DNA of 28,814 bases from Lentisphaeria bacterium (GCA_017456805.1 JAFTIQ010000012.1:1-28814); one strand, 5' to 3'. Shown: positions 17,757-25,295, numbered from the stretch's first letter. Numbers and translations are program-made. The notes: generated from the letters alone by a model not told the origin.

Positions 17757-20700
17757 TTACTCTGCTCCCCCAAATATATCGCTGATTTCCGGAGCACAGT
17801 TCCAAACCTGCAGTTCACTGATCAAACAACTGTCGCTCCATTTATTGAAGGAGTGGATATATTTATCTTTGAACGGACCGATAAAAAGATCATTGAACTT
17901 GATTTTCTTCAATGGGGCATCTCCTTCACATAACACTTTGCCATCCAGAAGAATTTGGAATTTTCCATTTTTCCAGATTGCAGCGGCATGATATTCTTTG
18001 CCGAACTGCAAACCATTTTTCACGGTTGCGATTTTTCCGCTTTTGTTTGACGGATTATAAAATCCAGTTACCAATACGGGGGCATTTTTTCCGGAAATTG
18101 AGAAGGAAAGCGATGCCAGACTTGACGGTCTCAGGTGAACCATCGGCAAACTGTATTTGGCAGTCTCAGCCGGGGGATTTATTTTGAAACGAAATGATAT
18201 AGCCCCCTCTTCACCAGTTACCATATTCATCGGAATTTTAATTCCTGTACCATCAGAACCGAAACGAAACGCGCCATTTTCAAATTTTCCATTTATTTTG
18301 GCAAAAGTTCCCCGCAAAGGAATATCTTTTTGATGCTTAAAGTTTACATCAATGATCTTTCCGGCTGGCTTGATACGGCAATATGCGACACCAAGCCACG
18401 GGATATTGCCATATGGACCTTTTCCGATGTTCTGAATAAGTAAAGTATAAGTCCCCGGCTTAAGTTTATCTACTCCGAGCGGATATTCTCTGACAGCCCA
18501 GCTGCAGTCCGGATAAGGAGCTTTTCCGGTAAAAATATTTTTTCCGTTAAATTCGATTTTGATTGGAGCTCTGCTGTTGGCAACATCATCACAGGTTGCA
18601 CCTATTTCCAATATCGGCTTGAGCATGGTTCTTTCTATTTTAAAAGTCACACTCATACTATCTTTTCCACTGCGATCCCCGTAAATGGTTCGGATCGGTT
18701 CTCCTGAAAACCATTTTTTTTGCAGCACGCCGCCGGTAAAGGCATCATTATCTGTAAAGATTGTAACAGCATCCGGGTTGTATGGTGCGGCAAGAGCTGG
18801 ACGTTTTGCCCATAAAAGGGGTTTTGCCTCCGGTAACTTTTTGACGATCTTTCTGCCGGGCAAAACAAAAGCTTTGTCACTGCCTTTACTGAAATAAACC
18901 ACCATATGACGGTAAATTTCAGGGATTTCCACCATGACCCGATCTCCGTTTTTTGTAAAATCCCATTCTACGACATCATCAAAATCAACGCTGAAAAGGT
19001 AAACTTTTTTCGTCTCCGGAGCGTAAACATTCAATGTCATTGGAGAATTCTGATCAGGACGGTTCCGGAAAACAGACGGAAAGTCGTATTTCGGTACCAG
19101 CGGCTGAAGTCCGCCCTTTACCCGATTGGATTGAAAATTGACCAGGGTTATCATCGTTCCACGGGTATCTCTGTTTTCATGTTCAAGACCTTCAATAATC
19201 ACACCTTTAGGGAAATTCCTTGCCTCAAAAAGAAGTTTCTGATTGTAGGATTTTACGATTTGCGCCAACAGACGGCTCCAGGGCGGATTGCGAAAATCTT
19301 TCCAGATTTTACCGGGAACGACAGGATTATTCTGATAAAAGTAAAAGAAACTGCATCGTTCCGGAGCTCCGGCAAAGTAAATAATCCGTCCTTTTCCAAC
19401 ATCTCTGAGCAAGATCCCCGGATGTGATTTTCCTTCCTTATCAATAAATGTCCCAAGAACCTTTACATCCGGCAGGATATTTTTCAGTCTGATAATCCTT
19501 TTTTCATAAGCAATTTTTCCGACAAAATCTCCAGTTACCGGATTCTTTTTCCGAACTTCCATTGCTGCTCCGGACTTGATTTCTCCATCATAATGAAAGC
19601 CTAACAGTTTCGCTGCTGCGAAATCAGGTAATTTATTGAAATCTTTATCTGCCATGGAAAAGTTGCCGGATGTAATCAGAGTGCCGCCATCTCTTATAAA
19701 CTTCTCTAACTCTGACAATTCAGACTTTGACCATACAGCAAGATTCATTGCTACGACCGTATCAGCTTTTTTACGCAATAACACAGCATCTTTGAAATCG
19801 TCTTCAACGATCACCCGATAAGGAATCTGTTCATCAGTTAAAGCATTGCATAAACCGGAAAAGCCGAGCTCCCACTCATAGCTTCCGAAAGGATTATGTC
19901 CCCGATTTGTGGATGAAAAATAAACCGCAATATTTCCTGCATTTTTATTTGGTGTCAGCAATGCTTCATGTTCTACCTCCCATTGAAGTAACGGTCGCCA
20001 GACATGCCCTTTTTTCCCTAATGTATACCACCACTGGCGCGTGCCGGTCACAAATGCTGTAAATGAAGCTGCGATATCACTGTATGGATCCTGGGCATAG
20101 CACAATACCCAAGGTGCATTCCCTGTTTTTTCCGCTACCCCCCGAAGCAGTTTCAATTCAAGGAGAACCTGGGGATAATATTCAGGATAACGAAGGCTTG
20201 CCGGCATACTTTCCAACCCGATAGAGTCGGCATATTGAGACAGATTGCAGATGTCACATCCGAAAGCATGGCGTGTGTAAACTGTAAGGATATTACACAT
20301 ATATGCGGGAAATACGGCTTCACAGTTTAAACTCTTGATCAGTTTACGGCACTGCTGCTGCCGCTCCAGAACTTTCTTGATTCTCCAATTCCTCCAACTG
20401 CGGAATGCCGCCGGATTTTGTGCGATCCATGCATCAAACTTCCCATTTTCAGGAAGCGTAAGTCCAGTATCCGTTCTGAATTTTTCCCGACAATATTTAC
20501 ATCCGCAAAGATCCGGTCCAAAAAAAGCGATTTCATCGATCATTACCGCATCTGCAGGGGACTCCCGCAGCAAACGTTCTAATTTGGAAAACCACATTTT
20601 CCAAAATTCATCATTGTTGATACAGACATTTCCCGTACCATACCAGTTGGCCTTGGTTTTTCCGGTTTTCAGATAGATGGCGGCCCATTCAGGATATTTT

Positions 20701-21152
20701 TGCAGTAATTTCATCGGGACTTGAGAGCAGGTAACATGATGCATCGTCTGCAAACCCTCTTTTTTTGCCGCCGCAAAAAGGACTCTGGTATCTTTGATCA
20801 GATCATCAAGAGACCGGCGTTTTGCACTTCTTTCGCCAGGAGGAAGCAGATCCATAATCAGCGATCGGCAATGTTCGGCAAGAAGCATATTGAATCCGGC
20901 ATCTTTATACCATTTTACCTGTTTTGCCGCTTCTGCCGAAGAAAGATGCAGCGGCACAGAATAAAATGCCATACGATAACTCTGCATTTGCTGTTTCATT
21001 GTCGGAAGCAATTTATTTGGACAGTTGCTTCTGAACTCCTGAAATCCGAGCATTTCATTGCGGTCTGAGTAGTAAATCTTATCAACCGCAGAAAGCGGAA
21101 ACACCAATAGCACTGCTAAACAACAAAGTAGAAGTTTATTGTTTCCTTTCAT
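17757..21152 (-). CDS. Large secreted glycoside hydrolase-like protein with LamG-like C-terminus
   Basis: This 1131-aa protein has a signal peptide (residues 1-22, ending LSA). Residues about 65-400 look like a (beta/alpha)8 barrel, with acidic pair Asp206-Glu207 in AVMIDEIAFFGPDLCGCKYC and a nearby Cys216, Cys218, Cys221 group. Around 415-560 is a segment like the beta-galactosidase trimerisation (GATase-like) domain, including KFIRDGGTLITSGN. The last 150 residues look like a LamG/concanavalin module (GAISFRFKI, AAIWKNGKFQILLDGKVL). It resembles GH42-like or unclassified alpha-amylase-clan proteins. The substrate is unknown. It lies 16 bp after the pseudopilin and upstream of GH38. Confidence 0.6.
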   Translation of the reverse strand: MKGNNKLLLCCLAVLLVFPLSAVDKIYYSDRNEMLGFQEFRSNCPNKLLPTMKQQMQSYRMAFYSVPLHLSSAEAAKQVKWYKDAGFNMLLAEHCRSLIMDLLPPGERSAKRRSLDDLIKDTRVLFAAAKKEGLQTMHHVTCSQVPMKLLQKYPEWAAIYLKTGKTKANWYGTGNVCINNDEFWKMWFSKLERLLRESPADAVMIDEIAFFGPDLCGCKYCREKFRTDTGLTLPENGKFDAWIAQNPAAFRSWRNWRIKKVLERQQQCRKLIKSLNCEAVFPAYMCNILTVYTRHAFGCDICNLSQYADSIGLESMPASLRYPEYYPQVLLELKLLRGVAEKTGNAPWVLCYAQDPYSDIAASFTAFVTGTRQWWYTLGKKGHVWRPLLQWEVEHEALLTPNKNAGNIAVYFSSTNRGHNPFGSYEWELGFSGLCNALTDEQIPYRVIVEDDFKDAVLLRKKADTVVAMNLAVWSKSELSELEKFIRDGGTLITSGNFSMADKDFNKLPDFAAAKLLGFHYDGEIKSGAAMEVRKKNPVTGDFVGKIAYEKRIIRLKNILPDVKVLGTFIDKEGKSHPGILLRDVGKGRIIYFAGAPERCSFFYFYQNNPVVPGKIWKDFRNPPWSRLLAQIVKSYNQKLLFEARNFPKGVIIEGLEHENRDTRGTMITLVNFQSNRVKGGLQPLVPKYDFPSVFRNRPDQNSPMTLNVYAPETKKVYLFSVDFDDVVEWDFTKNGDRVMVEIPEIYRHMVVYFSKGSDKAFVLPGRKIVKKLPEAKPLLWAKRPALAAPYNPDAVTIFTDNDAFTGGVLQKKWFSGEPIRTIYGDRSGKDSMSVTFKIERTMLKPILEIGATCDDVANSRAPIKIEFNGKNIFTGKAPYPDCSWAVREYPLGVDKLKPGTYTLLIQNIGKGPYGNIPWLGVAYCRIKPAGKIIDVNFKHQKDIPLRGTFAKINGKFENGAFRFGSDGTGIKIPMNMVTGEEGAISFRFKINPPAETAKYSLPMVHLRPSSLASLSFSISGKNAPVLVTGFYNPSNKSGKIATVKNGLQFGKEYHAAAIWKNGKFQILLDGKVLCEGDAPLKKIKFNDLFIGPFKDKYIHSFNKWSDSCLISELQVWNCAPEISDIFGGAE

Positions 21153-21168
21153 AATTGATCCCCTGAAT

Positions 21169-21927
21169 TCATCTGTTTGTATTGAGACAGTTCAATACAT
21201 CTTTAAATAATTTGTAAGGATTGTTTTCTGAAGAATAGCCCATACGGTTACTTCCGGCATTTGTCTTGATCGCTTCCGCATGACCATCGACAAATGAACA
21301 GACTACAGAACCACCATGACGGGCATCAAGCTGTGCCTGATAATTGTTGCTGTCTAAAAATGAATGGTAAAGAGAATGATATCCAGTGTCGCGTGTTGAA
21401 GTCGCTCTGTAGGCATCAGCAAAGCAGAGCACTTTGGATGGTGACTTGATGCGTGAAATCTTACCACCTGTCTTTCCGCTGTAGGTATTATCCTGAAGAA
21501 AACAGTTTCGTGCCATATGAGTGTAAGTCGTCATCGCTGAACCGTAACCTGAAATTTCGCCTTTCCAATAGGAATTCAGTGCCCCGGCATTAACATAGCA
21601 GCCTTCTATGCCAACTTTGTTCGTAATGAATGATGGACAACGTACGATTTCCATACCTGCATTGTTTGGTACAAGCAGACGGTCAACCCAAGTTACAGGA
21701 ACCCCTGATGGAGCATTGCCATCATTCGGCTGCTGGTCGTTGTTTTCACCAAGATACATCACATTGTAAGAAGACATTGTTTTGAAATGTGATAAACAGT
21801 CGACAGTACGTCCGCGTTCTCTGGCTGTATTCAGTGCCGGCAACAACATTCCTGCCAGGATTGCGATGATGGCAATGACAACAAGAAGTTCGATCAGGGT
21901 AAATCTTTTTGCTTCAACATTTCTCAT
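21169..21927 (-). CDS. Pseudopilin with prepilin N-terminal domain and H-X9-DG motif
   Basis: The 252-aa product begins with the type IV/type II pseudopilin signal: KR then [20 protein letters not shown] (residues 9-28). Glu at position 5 after the predicted cleavage and a long hydrophobic helix follow. Near the C-terminus, His204 to Asp214-Gly215 ([12 protein letters not shown]) forms the H-X9-DG motif common to the many paralogous pseudopilins of PVC bacteria. Several cysteines suggest disulfides. RBS AAAGGAAA precedes the ATG. As first gene of a LacI-regulated hydrolase operon it may form an envelope-anchored substrate-binding or export pseudopilus; the role is unproven. Confidence 0.9.
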   Translation of the reverse strand: MRNVEAKRFTLIELLVVIAIIAILAGMLLPALNTARERGRTVDCLSHFKTMSSYNVMYLGENNDQQPNDGNAPSGVPVTWVDRLLVPNNAGMEIVRCPSFITNKVGIEGCYVNAGALNSYWKGEISGYGSAMTTYTHMARNCFLQDNTYSGKTGGKISRIKSPSKVLCFADAYRATSTRDTGYHSLYHSFLDSNNYQAQLDARHGGSVVCSFVDGHAEAIKTNAGSNRMGYSSENNPYKLFKDVLNCLNTNR

Positions 21928-21995
21928 AGAAATTTTCCTTTCGTGTTAAGTTGAGCTGACTTGCTACCTCAGATTCTTTCATTCAAAATTGAATC

Positions 21996-22056
21996 GTGCA
22001 ACCGGTTGCACTATATTGTAATATAGCACATAAAAAGACAAATGCAACCGGTTCCC
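21996..22056 (-). promoter_or_regulatory. LacI-type double operator and promoter of the pseudopilin operon
   Basis: A perfect 16-bp palindrome GTGCAACCGGTTGCAC (21996-22011) and a degenerate second copy, TGCAACCGGTTCCC (22043-22056), are centred 46 bp apart. Both have the CG-centred half-site form of LacI/GalR operators. On the minus strand TTGCAT within the distal operator is followed after 16 bp by TATATT, and the perfect operator lies just downstream of that -10. This is a standard repression layout for the pseudopilin-GH-GH38-lacI operon. Confidence 0.75.
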
Positions 22057-22124
22057 GAAAATATTTTTTTCAATATGGTTTTTTGTTATCCAGCATGAAG
22101 CATTACAGAGAGATTTATTACTTT

Positions 22125-22368
22125 GGGGCTGTTGCAAAACCTGCATACAGAAAACGCATTTTAATTGAGTCTTTTGAACAGAGTGAACGGAGTTTACAGA
22201 GATTACAGAGGTGGTTTGGCAATTAAAACAACCGTTGCCCAAGAGAAAAATTTTTATTTCTTTTGAGAAATCGGTCGGTAATAACCAAAAATGCCTCCGT
22301 ACACTCAGTACACTCCGTTTTCTCCGTACGAAAATGTGCTTTCAAATTTCAGGTCTTGCAACAGCCCC
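22125..22368. mobile_element. MITE-like foldback element
   Basis: A 244-bp segment has 19-bp terminal inverted repeats: GGGGCTGTTGCAAAACCTG (22125-22143) and CAGGTCTTGCAACAGCCCC (22350-22368), one mismatch. Similarity between the arms continues inward for about 85 bp. Both arms include 9-bp-phased motifs such as ACAGAGTGA, ACGGAGTTT, ACAGAGATT on the left and their complements near 22290-22330. No transposase is encoded and no clear target duplication is seen. The terminal sequence resembles IS ends beginning GGGGCTGTTGCAA, so IS5-like mobilisation is possible. Confidence 0.6.
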
Positions 22369-22383
22369 GGCCTTCTCACGTCC

Positions 22384-22416
22384 TTACCACAGTTTCATGG
22401 AGATGCCTCGATAACC
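22384..22416 (-). pseudogene. Remnant of a phage/plasmid primase C-terminus (10 codons and stop)
   Basis: Minus-strand translation gives GYRGISMKLW and a stop, matching the last ten residues of the larger primase remnant at 24722-25080 (GYQGISMKLW). Differences at nucleotide level are mostly synonymous. This indicates descent from a diverged, once-coding homologue rather than a recent copy of 24722-24754. It is cut off at about 22420, directly beside the cluster of 17-bp motifs. Confidence 0.5.
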
Positions 22417-22429
22417 ACTTCTGCTCGGT

Positions 22430-22624
22430 TGCATTTACTTTGACAAACTTGCGTTTACTTTGTCAAGTGACCAACCTGTTAAGATTATCTATCCTCTTTC
22501 TGATTTTTCTACCCTTTGCAATACTTAATGCACAAAGATTTGTTTGTAGGACTTAATGCACTTTTTCTTTTTGTAAGACTTAACGCACTGAATACTTTTT
22601 TTTCCTGTGCATTTACTTTTTCAA
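22430..22624. repeat. Six-copy 17-bp motif cluster, three per orientation
   Basis: Plus-orientation copies: TGCATTTACTTTGACAA (22430-22446), TGCGTTTACTTTGTCAA (22450-22466) and TGCATTTACTTTTTCAA (22608-22624). Minus-orientation copies, written on the minus strand: TGCATTAAGTATTGCAA (22516-22532), TGCATTAAGTCCTACAA (22544-22560) and TGCGTTAAGTCTTACAA (22571-22587). Spacings are 20 bp in the left pair and 28 and 27 bp in the middle trio. Repeated subterminal motifs like this are known as transposase-binding sites at IS21-family ends, but no transposase is present. The function is open. Confidence 0.6.
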
Positions 22625-22666
22625 TTGACACAATACGGGATTTTTCTAATTTTTTTTGAAATATAC

Positions 22667-22695
22667 TTGCAATTTCTGTGTTTAAATGCTATTTT
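22667..22695 (+). promoter_or_regulatory. Candidate promoter of second island lacI gene
   Basis: TTGCAA (22667-22672), then 17 bp, then TATTTT (22690-22695), about 48 bp before the start codon. The region is very A/T-rich, so the call is tentative. An AAAGGAG ribosome-binding site lies immediately upstream of the start (22730-22736). Confidence 0.4.
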
Positions 22696-22742
22696 AAATA
22701 AAATGAACAAACGATTGCGCTTTTTAATAAAAGGAGTTTTTT

Positions 22743-23723
22743 ATGGTATCTTTGAAAGATATTGCGAATGAATTGGGTCTTTCAGTATCTGTCGTTTCAC
22801 GGGCGTTGAATCCGGTGCCTGACGCGAATGCGAGAGTTTCTGAAAAAACCAGAGCGCTTGTTCTTGAGACATGTCAACGCTTAGGGTATCGTCGTAATCG
22901 TGTGGCAGAGTTTGTTAAACGTCGTCGTTTCCCTGCTATTGGAATATTTCTTCCAAGGACAGCAAATTCCTTGATTGCCAATCTTTTATTTGGAATTTCT
23001 GAAGAAGCTGGAAGTAAAGATTTTCCACTCCTTATTCATACAGGAATGGATGAAGCCAGTTACTGGGAATTTATGCATAACAATCTTGATCTTGCTGCAA
23101 GCGGCATTATCACTTATTCAGCGACCCAGTATCACAAATCAAGTAATTTGGACCTTTTGAAAAAATACAGTTCCAACGGCGGAAAAGTACTGATCCTTAA
23201 TGACTGCACAGTGAAAGATTACACGAAACTTTATATGGATGAATATGAGGGAGGTCGCCTGGCAGCCGATATGCTGATGGCTTCAGGATGTCAGAATTTT
23301 ATTTGCTTCAATAATGAAGAATTCTCATTTGCAGCATCTGTGACTCAAATGAGATATGAGGGATTCTGTGGATGGCTGCATAATAAAGGAGCATCCTGTC
23401 TTTTGTGTAAAAAAATTGAAGAAATCCCTGCTTTGCTCAAAAACAATTCAAAATGCGGAGTTTTCGCGGTATCAGATTCTCTTGCAATGAATATCATCAA
23501 TATTGCTTCTGCATCCGGACTCCGAGCTCCGGAAGATTTCAAACTGGTAGGTTATGATGATATGGAATGGAGTGAAATCATGGGGCTTTCCACCATTCAT
23601 CAGCCCTTCCGCGAAGAAGGACGTCAGGCCGCTGTAAAGATAATTGAAATGATATATGGCAAGAACGTTGAAGACGAAATTTTCACTCCTCGTGCGATAT
23701 CGAGAAAAACAACCGCTTTTTAA
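22743..23723 (+). CDS. LacI-family transcriptional regulator (second island copy)
   Basis: The 326-aa protein has the LacI helix-turn-helix (SLKDIANELGLSVSVVSRAL, residues 3-22) and a sugar-binding-type sensor domain. Typical elements include IGIFLPRT, DEYEGGRLAADMLMASG and VGYDDMEWSEIMGLSTIHQP. It differs strongly from the other island LacI regulator, so it is not a local duplication. AAGGAG lies six bases before the ATG. It is followed 32 bp later, same strand, by the six-hairpin glycosidase-like gene, which it probably regulates along with itself. The inducer is unknown. Confidence 0.92.
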   Translation: MVSLKDIANELGLSVSVVSRALNPVPDANARVSEKTRALVLETCQRLGYRRNRVAEFVKRRRFPAIGIFLPRTANSLIANLLFGISEEAGSKDFPLLIHTGMDEASYWEFMHNNLDLAASGIITYSATQYHKSSNLDLLKKYSSNGGKVLILNDCTVKDYTKLYMDEYEGGRLAADMLMASGCQNFICFNNEEFSFAASVTQMRYEGFCGWLHNKGASCLLCKKIEEIPALLKNNSKCGVFAVSDSLAMNIINIASASGLRAPEDFKLVGYDDMEWSEIMGLSTIHQPFREEGRQAAVKIIEMIYGKNVEDEIFTPRAISRKTTAF

Positions 23724-23755
23724 CGGATATTACGATTTAAACATAAGGATCAAAA

Positions 23756-24682
23756 ATGAAACAGAAACTACTCGACAACCTGAGATGGTTTGAAAATTCT
23801 GGAGTCATGCTTCCTAAGGACGGATTATGGGGTGTTGCTGAAAGAGTTGCCGTAACAAATGGGAACGAAGCGATAGAAGAAATGTTAAATTCATTTCCGG
23901 CGTGGACGATGCATGAAAATCATTGTATTATTGAACAACGCCGTGCTGATTGTAACTTTCAAACTGCATATATGTATCTTCTGGCATTCAAAGTTTTCAA
24001 CGATGAAAACTATTATGAAATTGCCCGAAATATTCTGGATTTTCTTTATTTCCGCAGTGGATTGCTGAATCGCAGCAGAAAAAAATGTCCGGCGGGAGCC
24101 TGGAACTGGTCACATATCAAATGGGAGCCGATCATCTATTTTGACGATGATTCCTGGTGCGTATTCCTACAGTATCAGATTGCGGAAGAATTTCCTGAAC
24201 TTGATGCTCGCTATAATCTGAGATTCTGGGCTGGAAAACTGGCTGAAGAACTTTTGGTTGGTGCGGTTCGCGTGATGAATGAAGGTGAACGGGATCCTGA
24301 AGGGCATTGGAATGATACAGAAAAAATTCCATGGCGGGGATGGTTAGATTTGCCTCATTGGGGATCTCTGACTTGTATGGCTCTTGCTCGTGCTGCCAGA
24401 GAGGAACAAAAAGAAGAATATAAGAAGTTTATTCAGAATTATGATACTTATATTAACGAAAATGCTGAAAAATTTACGGTTAGTGAGTATACGTACGCAG
24501 TTATCGGAAGTTGTGCTGCTTATCACTATCTTGATGATGATCGGTATCTTTGTACAGCAAAACGTTTTGGACAATTAATAGTTTCTAAAGTTACACCACA
24601 AGGCAATATTCCAGCGGAGCATTATGAAGCTCCGGTAGGGAAGCATTTAGTTGATACTTATTACAAATGGATAAAAAACTAA
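23756..24682 (+). CDS. Six-hairpin (alpha/alpha-barrel) glycosidase-like protein, 3'-truncated
   Basis: The 308-aa product has the aromatic- and acidic-rich helical pattern of alpha/alpha-barrel carbohydrate enzymes. Examples are GLWGVAERVAVTNG, RRADCNFQTAYMYLLAF, WNWSHIKWEPIIYFDDDSW and PWRGWLDLPHWGSLTCMALA. GH88/GH105-type unsaturated glycuronyl hydrolases are the closest general match I can suggest, but an epimerase-like or unclassified glycosidase is possible. No signal peptide is seen. The protein is shorter than those families. It ends abruptly in YKWIKN, whose last codons read the A-tract of a hairpin belonging to the adjoining mobile DNA, so the true C-terminus seems lost. Confidence 0.5.
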   Translation: MKQKLLDNLRWFENSGVMLPKDGLWGVAERVAVTNGNEAIEEMLNSFPAWTMHENHCIIEQRRADCNFQTAYMYLLAFKVFNDENYYEIARNILDFLYFRSGLLNRSRKKCPAGAWNWSHIKWEPIIYFDDDSWCVFLQYQIAEEFPELDARYNLRFWAGKLAEELLVGAVRVMNEGERDPEGHWNDTEKIPWRGWLDLPHWGSLTCMALARAAREEQKEEYKKFIQNYDTYINENAEKFTVSEYTYAVIGSCAAYHYLDDDRYLCTAKRFGQLIVSKVTPQGNIPAEHYEAPVGKHLVDTYYKWIKN

Positions 24683-24715
24683 AGCTCCCCCCTGCAACTC
24701 GCAGGGGGGGGAGCT
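24671..24715 (-). terminator. Intrinsic terminator facing left, downstream of the primase remnant
   Basis: AGCTCCCCCCTGC (24683-24695) pairs with GCAGGGGGGGGAGCT (24701-24715) around a 5-nt loop, with a two-base bulge. On the minus strand the stem is followed by TTTAGTTTTTT, the layout of an intrinsic terminator for the primase gene ending at 24722. On the plus strand no U-tract follows, so it serves the glycosidase-like gene less well. Confidence 0.6.
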
Positions 24716-24721
24716 CCACTA

Positions 24722-25080
24722 TTACCATAGTTTCATTGAGATTCCTTGATAACCACGACCACAACCGTTTATTGATGGAATGTCATGCCGCTCTGTTACA
24801 TAGAAGTTTTGCTCAATCAGTGATTTTGCTTCACGCTCCATTTTTGCTTTTGGTACAACAGTCCAGTTCCGCTCTTTACAATAGACAACATATCGGGTAA
24901 ATATAGAGTCAATTAAGACATGACCACCTTCATTCTTGTAAATACAATCATTCACGAACTGCGCGACTGAATCACTTTCCAATAAGAGATCCTCAATCCG
25001 CTTTTTATGCTCTTAGCATAACAGCGAGTCAGCTGCATAATTTCATAGAACTGCTCGCGCGCATGCGCGTGAATGGAATT
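24722..25080 (-). pseudogene. Phage/plasmid-type DNA primase C-terminus, frameshifted remnant
   Basis: An open 86-codon stretch (24722-24982) reads ESDSVAQFVNDCIY, then IFTRYVVYCKERNW and GRGYQGISMKLW at the end. This matches the winged-helix C-terminus of P4/D5-type primase-helicases, where sDsVxqFv, lYxxYxxwCxe and GRGyxGI recur. Upstream, in another frame, AREQFYEIMQLTRCYAK continues naturally into EHKKRIEDLLLE if one base is restored near 25011. This indicates a single-base frameshift. Upstream of about 25080 the frame is lost and 9-bp-phased repeats begin. The catalytic primase and helicase parts are absent. Confidence 0.6.
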
Positions 25081-25273
25081 TAAAAAAGATTTCCCAGCTT
25101 CCCAGAGTCCCTGAAATGAGTTCAAATGCCAGCCTCTTTATCTTCCCAAACTCTTCCCAGGAGTCCCAAACTATGCGAATCGCATGGCTCTGGAGAGGCG
25201 ATAAAATGCGCTTTTTTAATACGCTTTTGCAAAATACAACAATAAAGTTATATTATCTGCACGGCCCAAATCC
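25081..25273. other. Gene-free stretch with 9-bp-phased CCCAG repeats
   Basis: No gene is supported. Between about 25091 and 25175 there are 9-bp-phased units such as TTCCCAGCT, TCCCAGAGT and later CTTCCCAAA, CTCTTCCCA, GGAGTCCCA. A perfect palindrome, CGCGCATGCGCG, lies just to the left near 25058, within the primase remnant. An open frame running from here into the tRNA is a chance ORF. Confidence 0.45.
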
Positions 25274-25295
25274 GTGGGACCTATGTGGTACCTAT
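25274..25295 (+). repeat. Paired 11-bp repeats, right island end
   Basis: GTGGGACCTAT (25274-25284) is followed directly by GTGGTACCTAT (25285-25295), mirroring in direct orientation the tandem pair at 13588-13609. The first copy also resembles the acceptor end of the tRNA as read on this strand (GTGGGACCTGC, beginning 25447). This is consistent with related recombinase-binding sequence. Confidence 0.6.

Noticed and set aside
22263..22556. 97-codon ORF over the foldback element and repeat cluster
   Set aside because: It spans an inverted-repeat arm, the primase remnant antisense and the motif cluster; composition reflects repeats, not a protein.
24683..24715. Terminator designed for the six-hairpin glycosidase-like gene
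   Set aside because: No U-tract follows on the plus strand; the T-rich flank is on the minus-strand side and fits the primase remnant.
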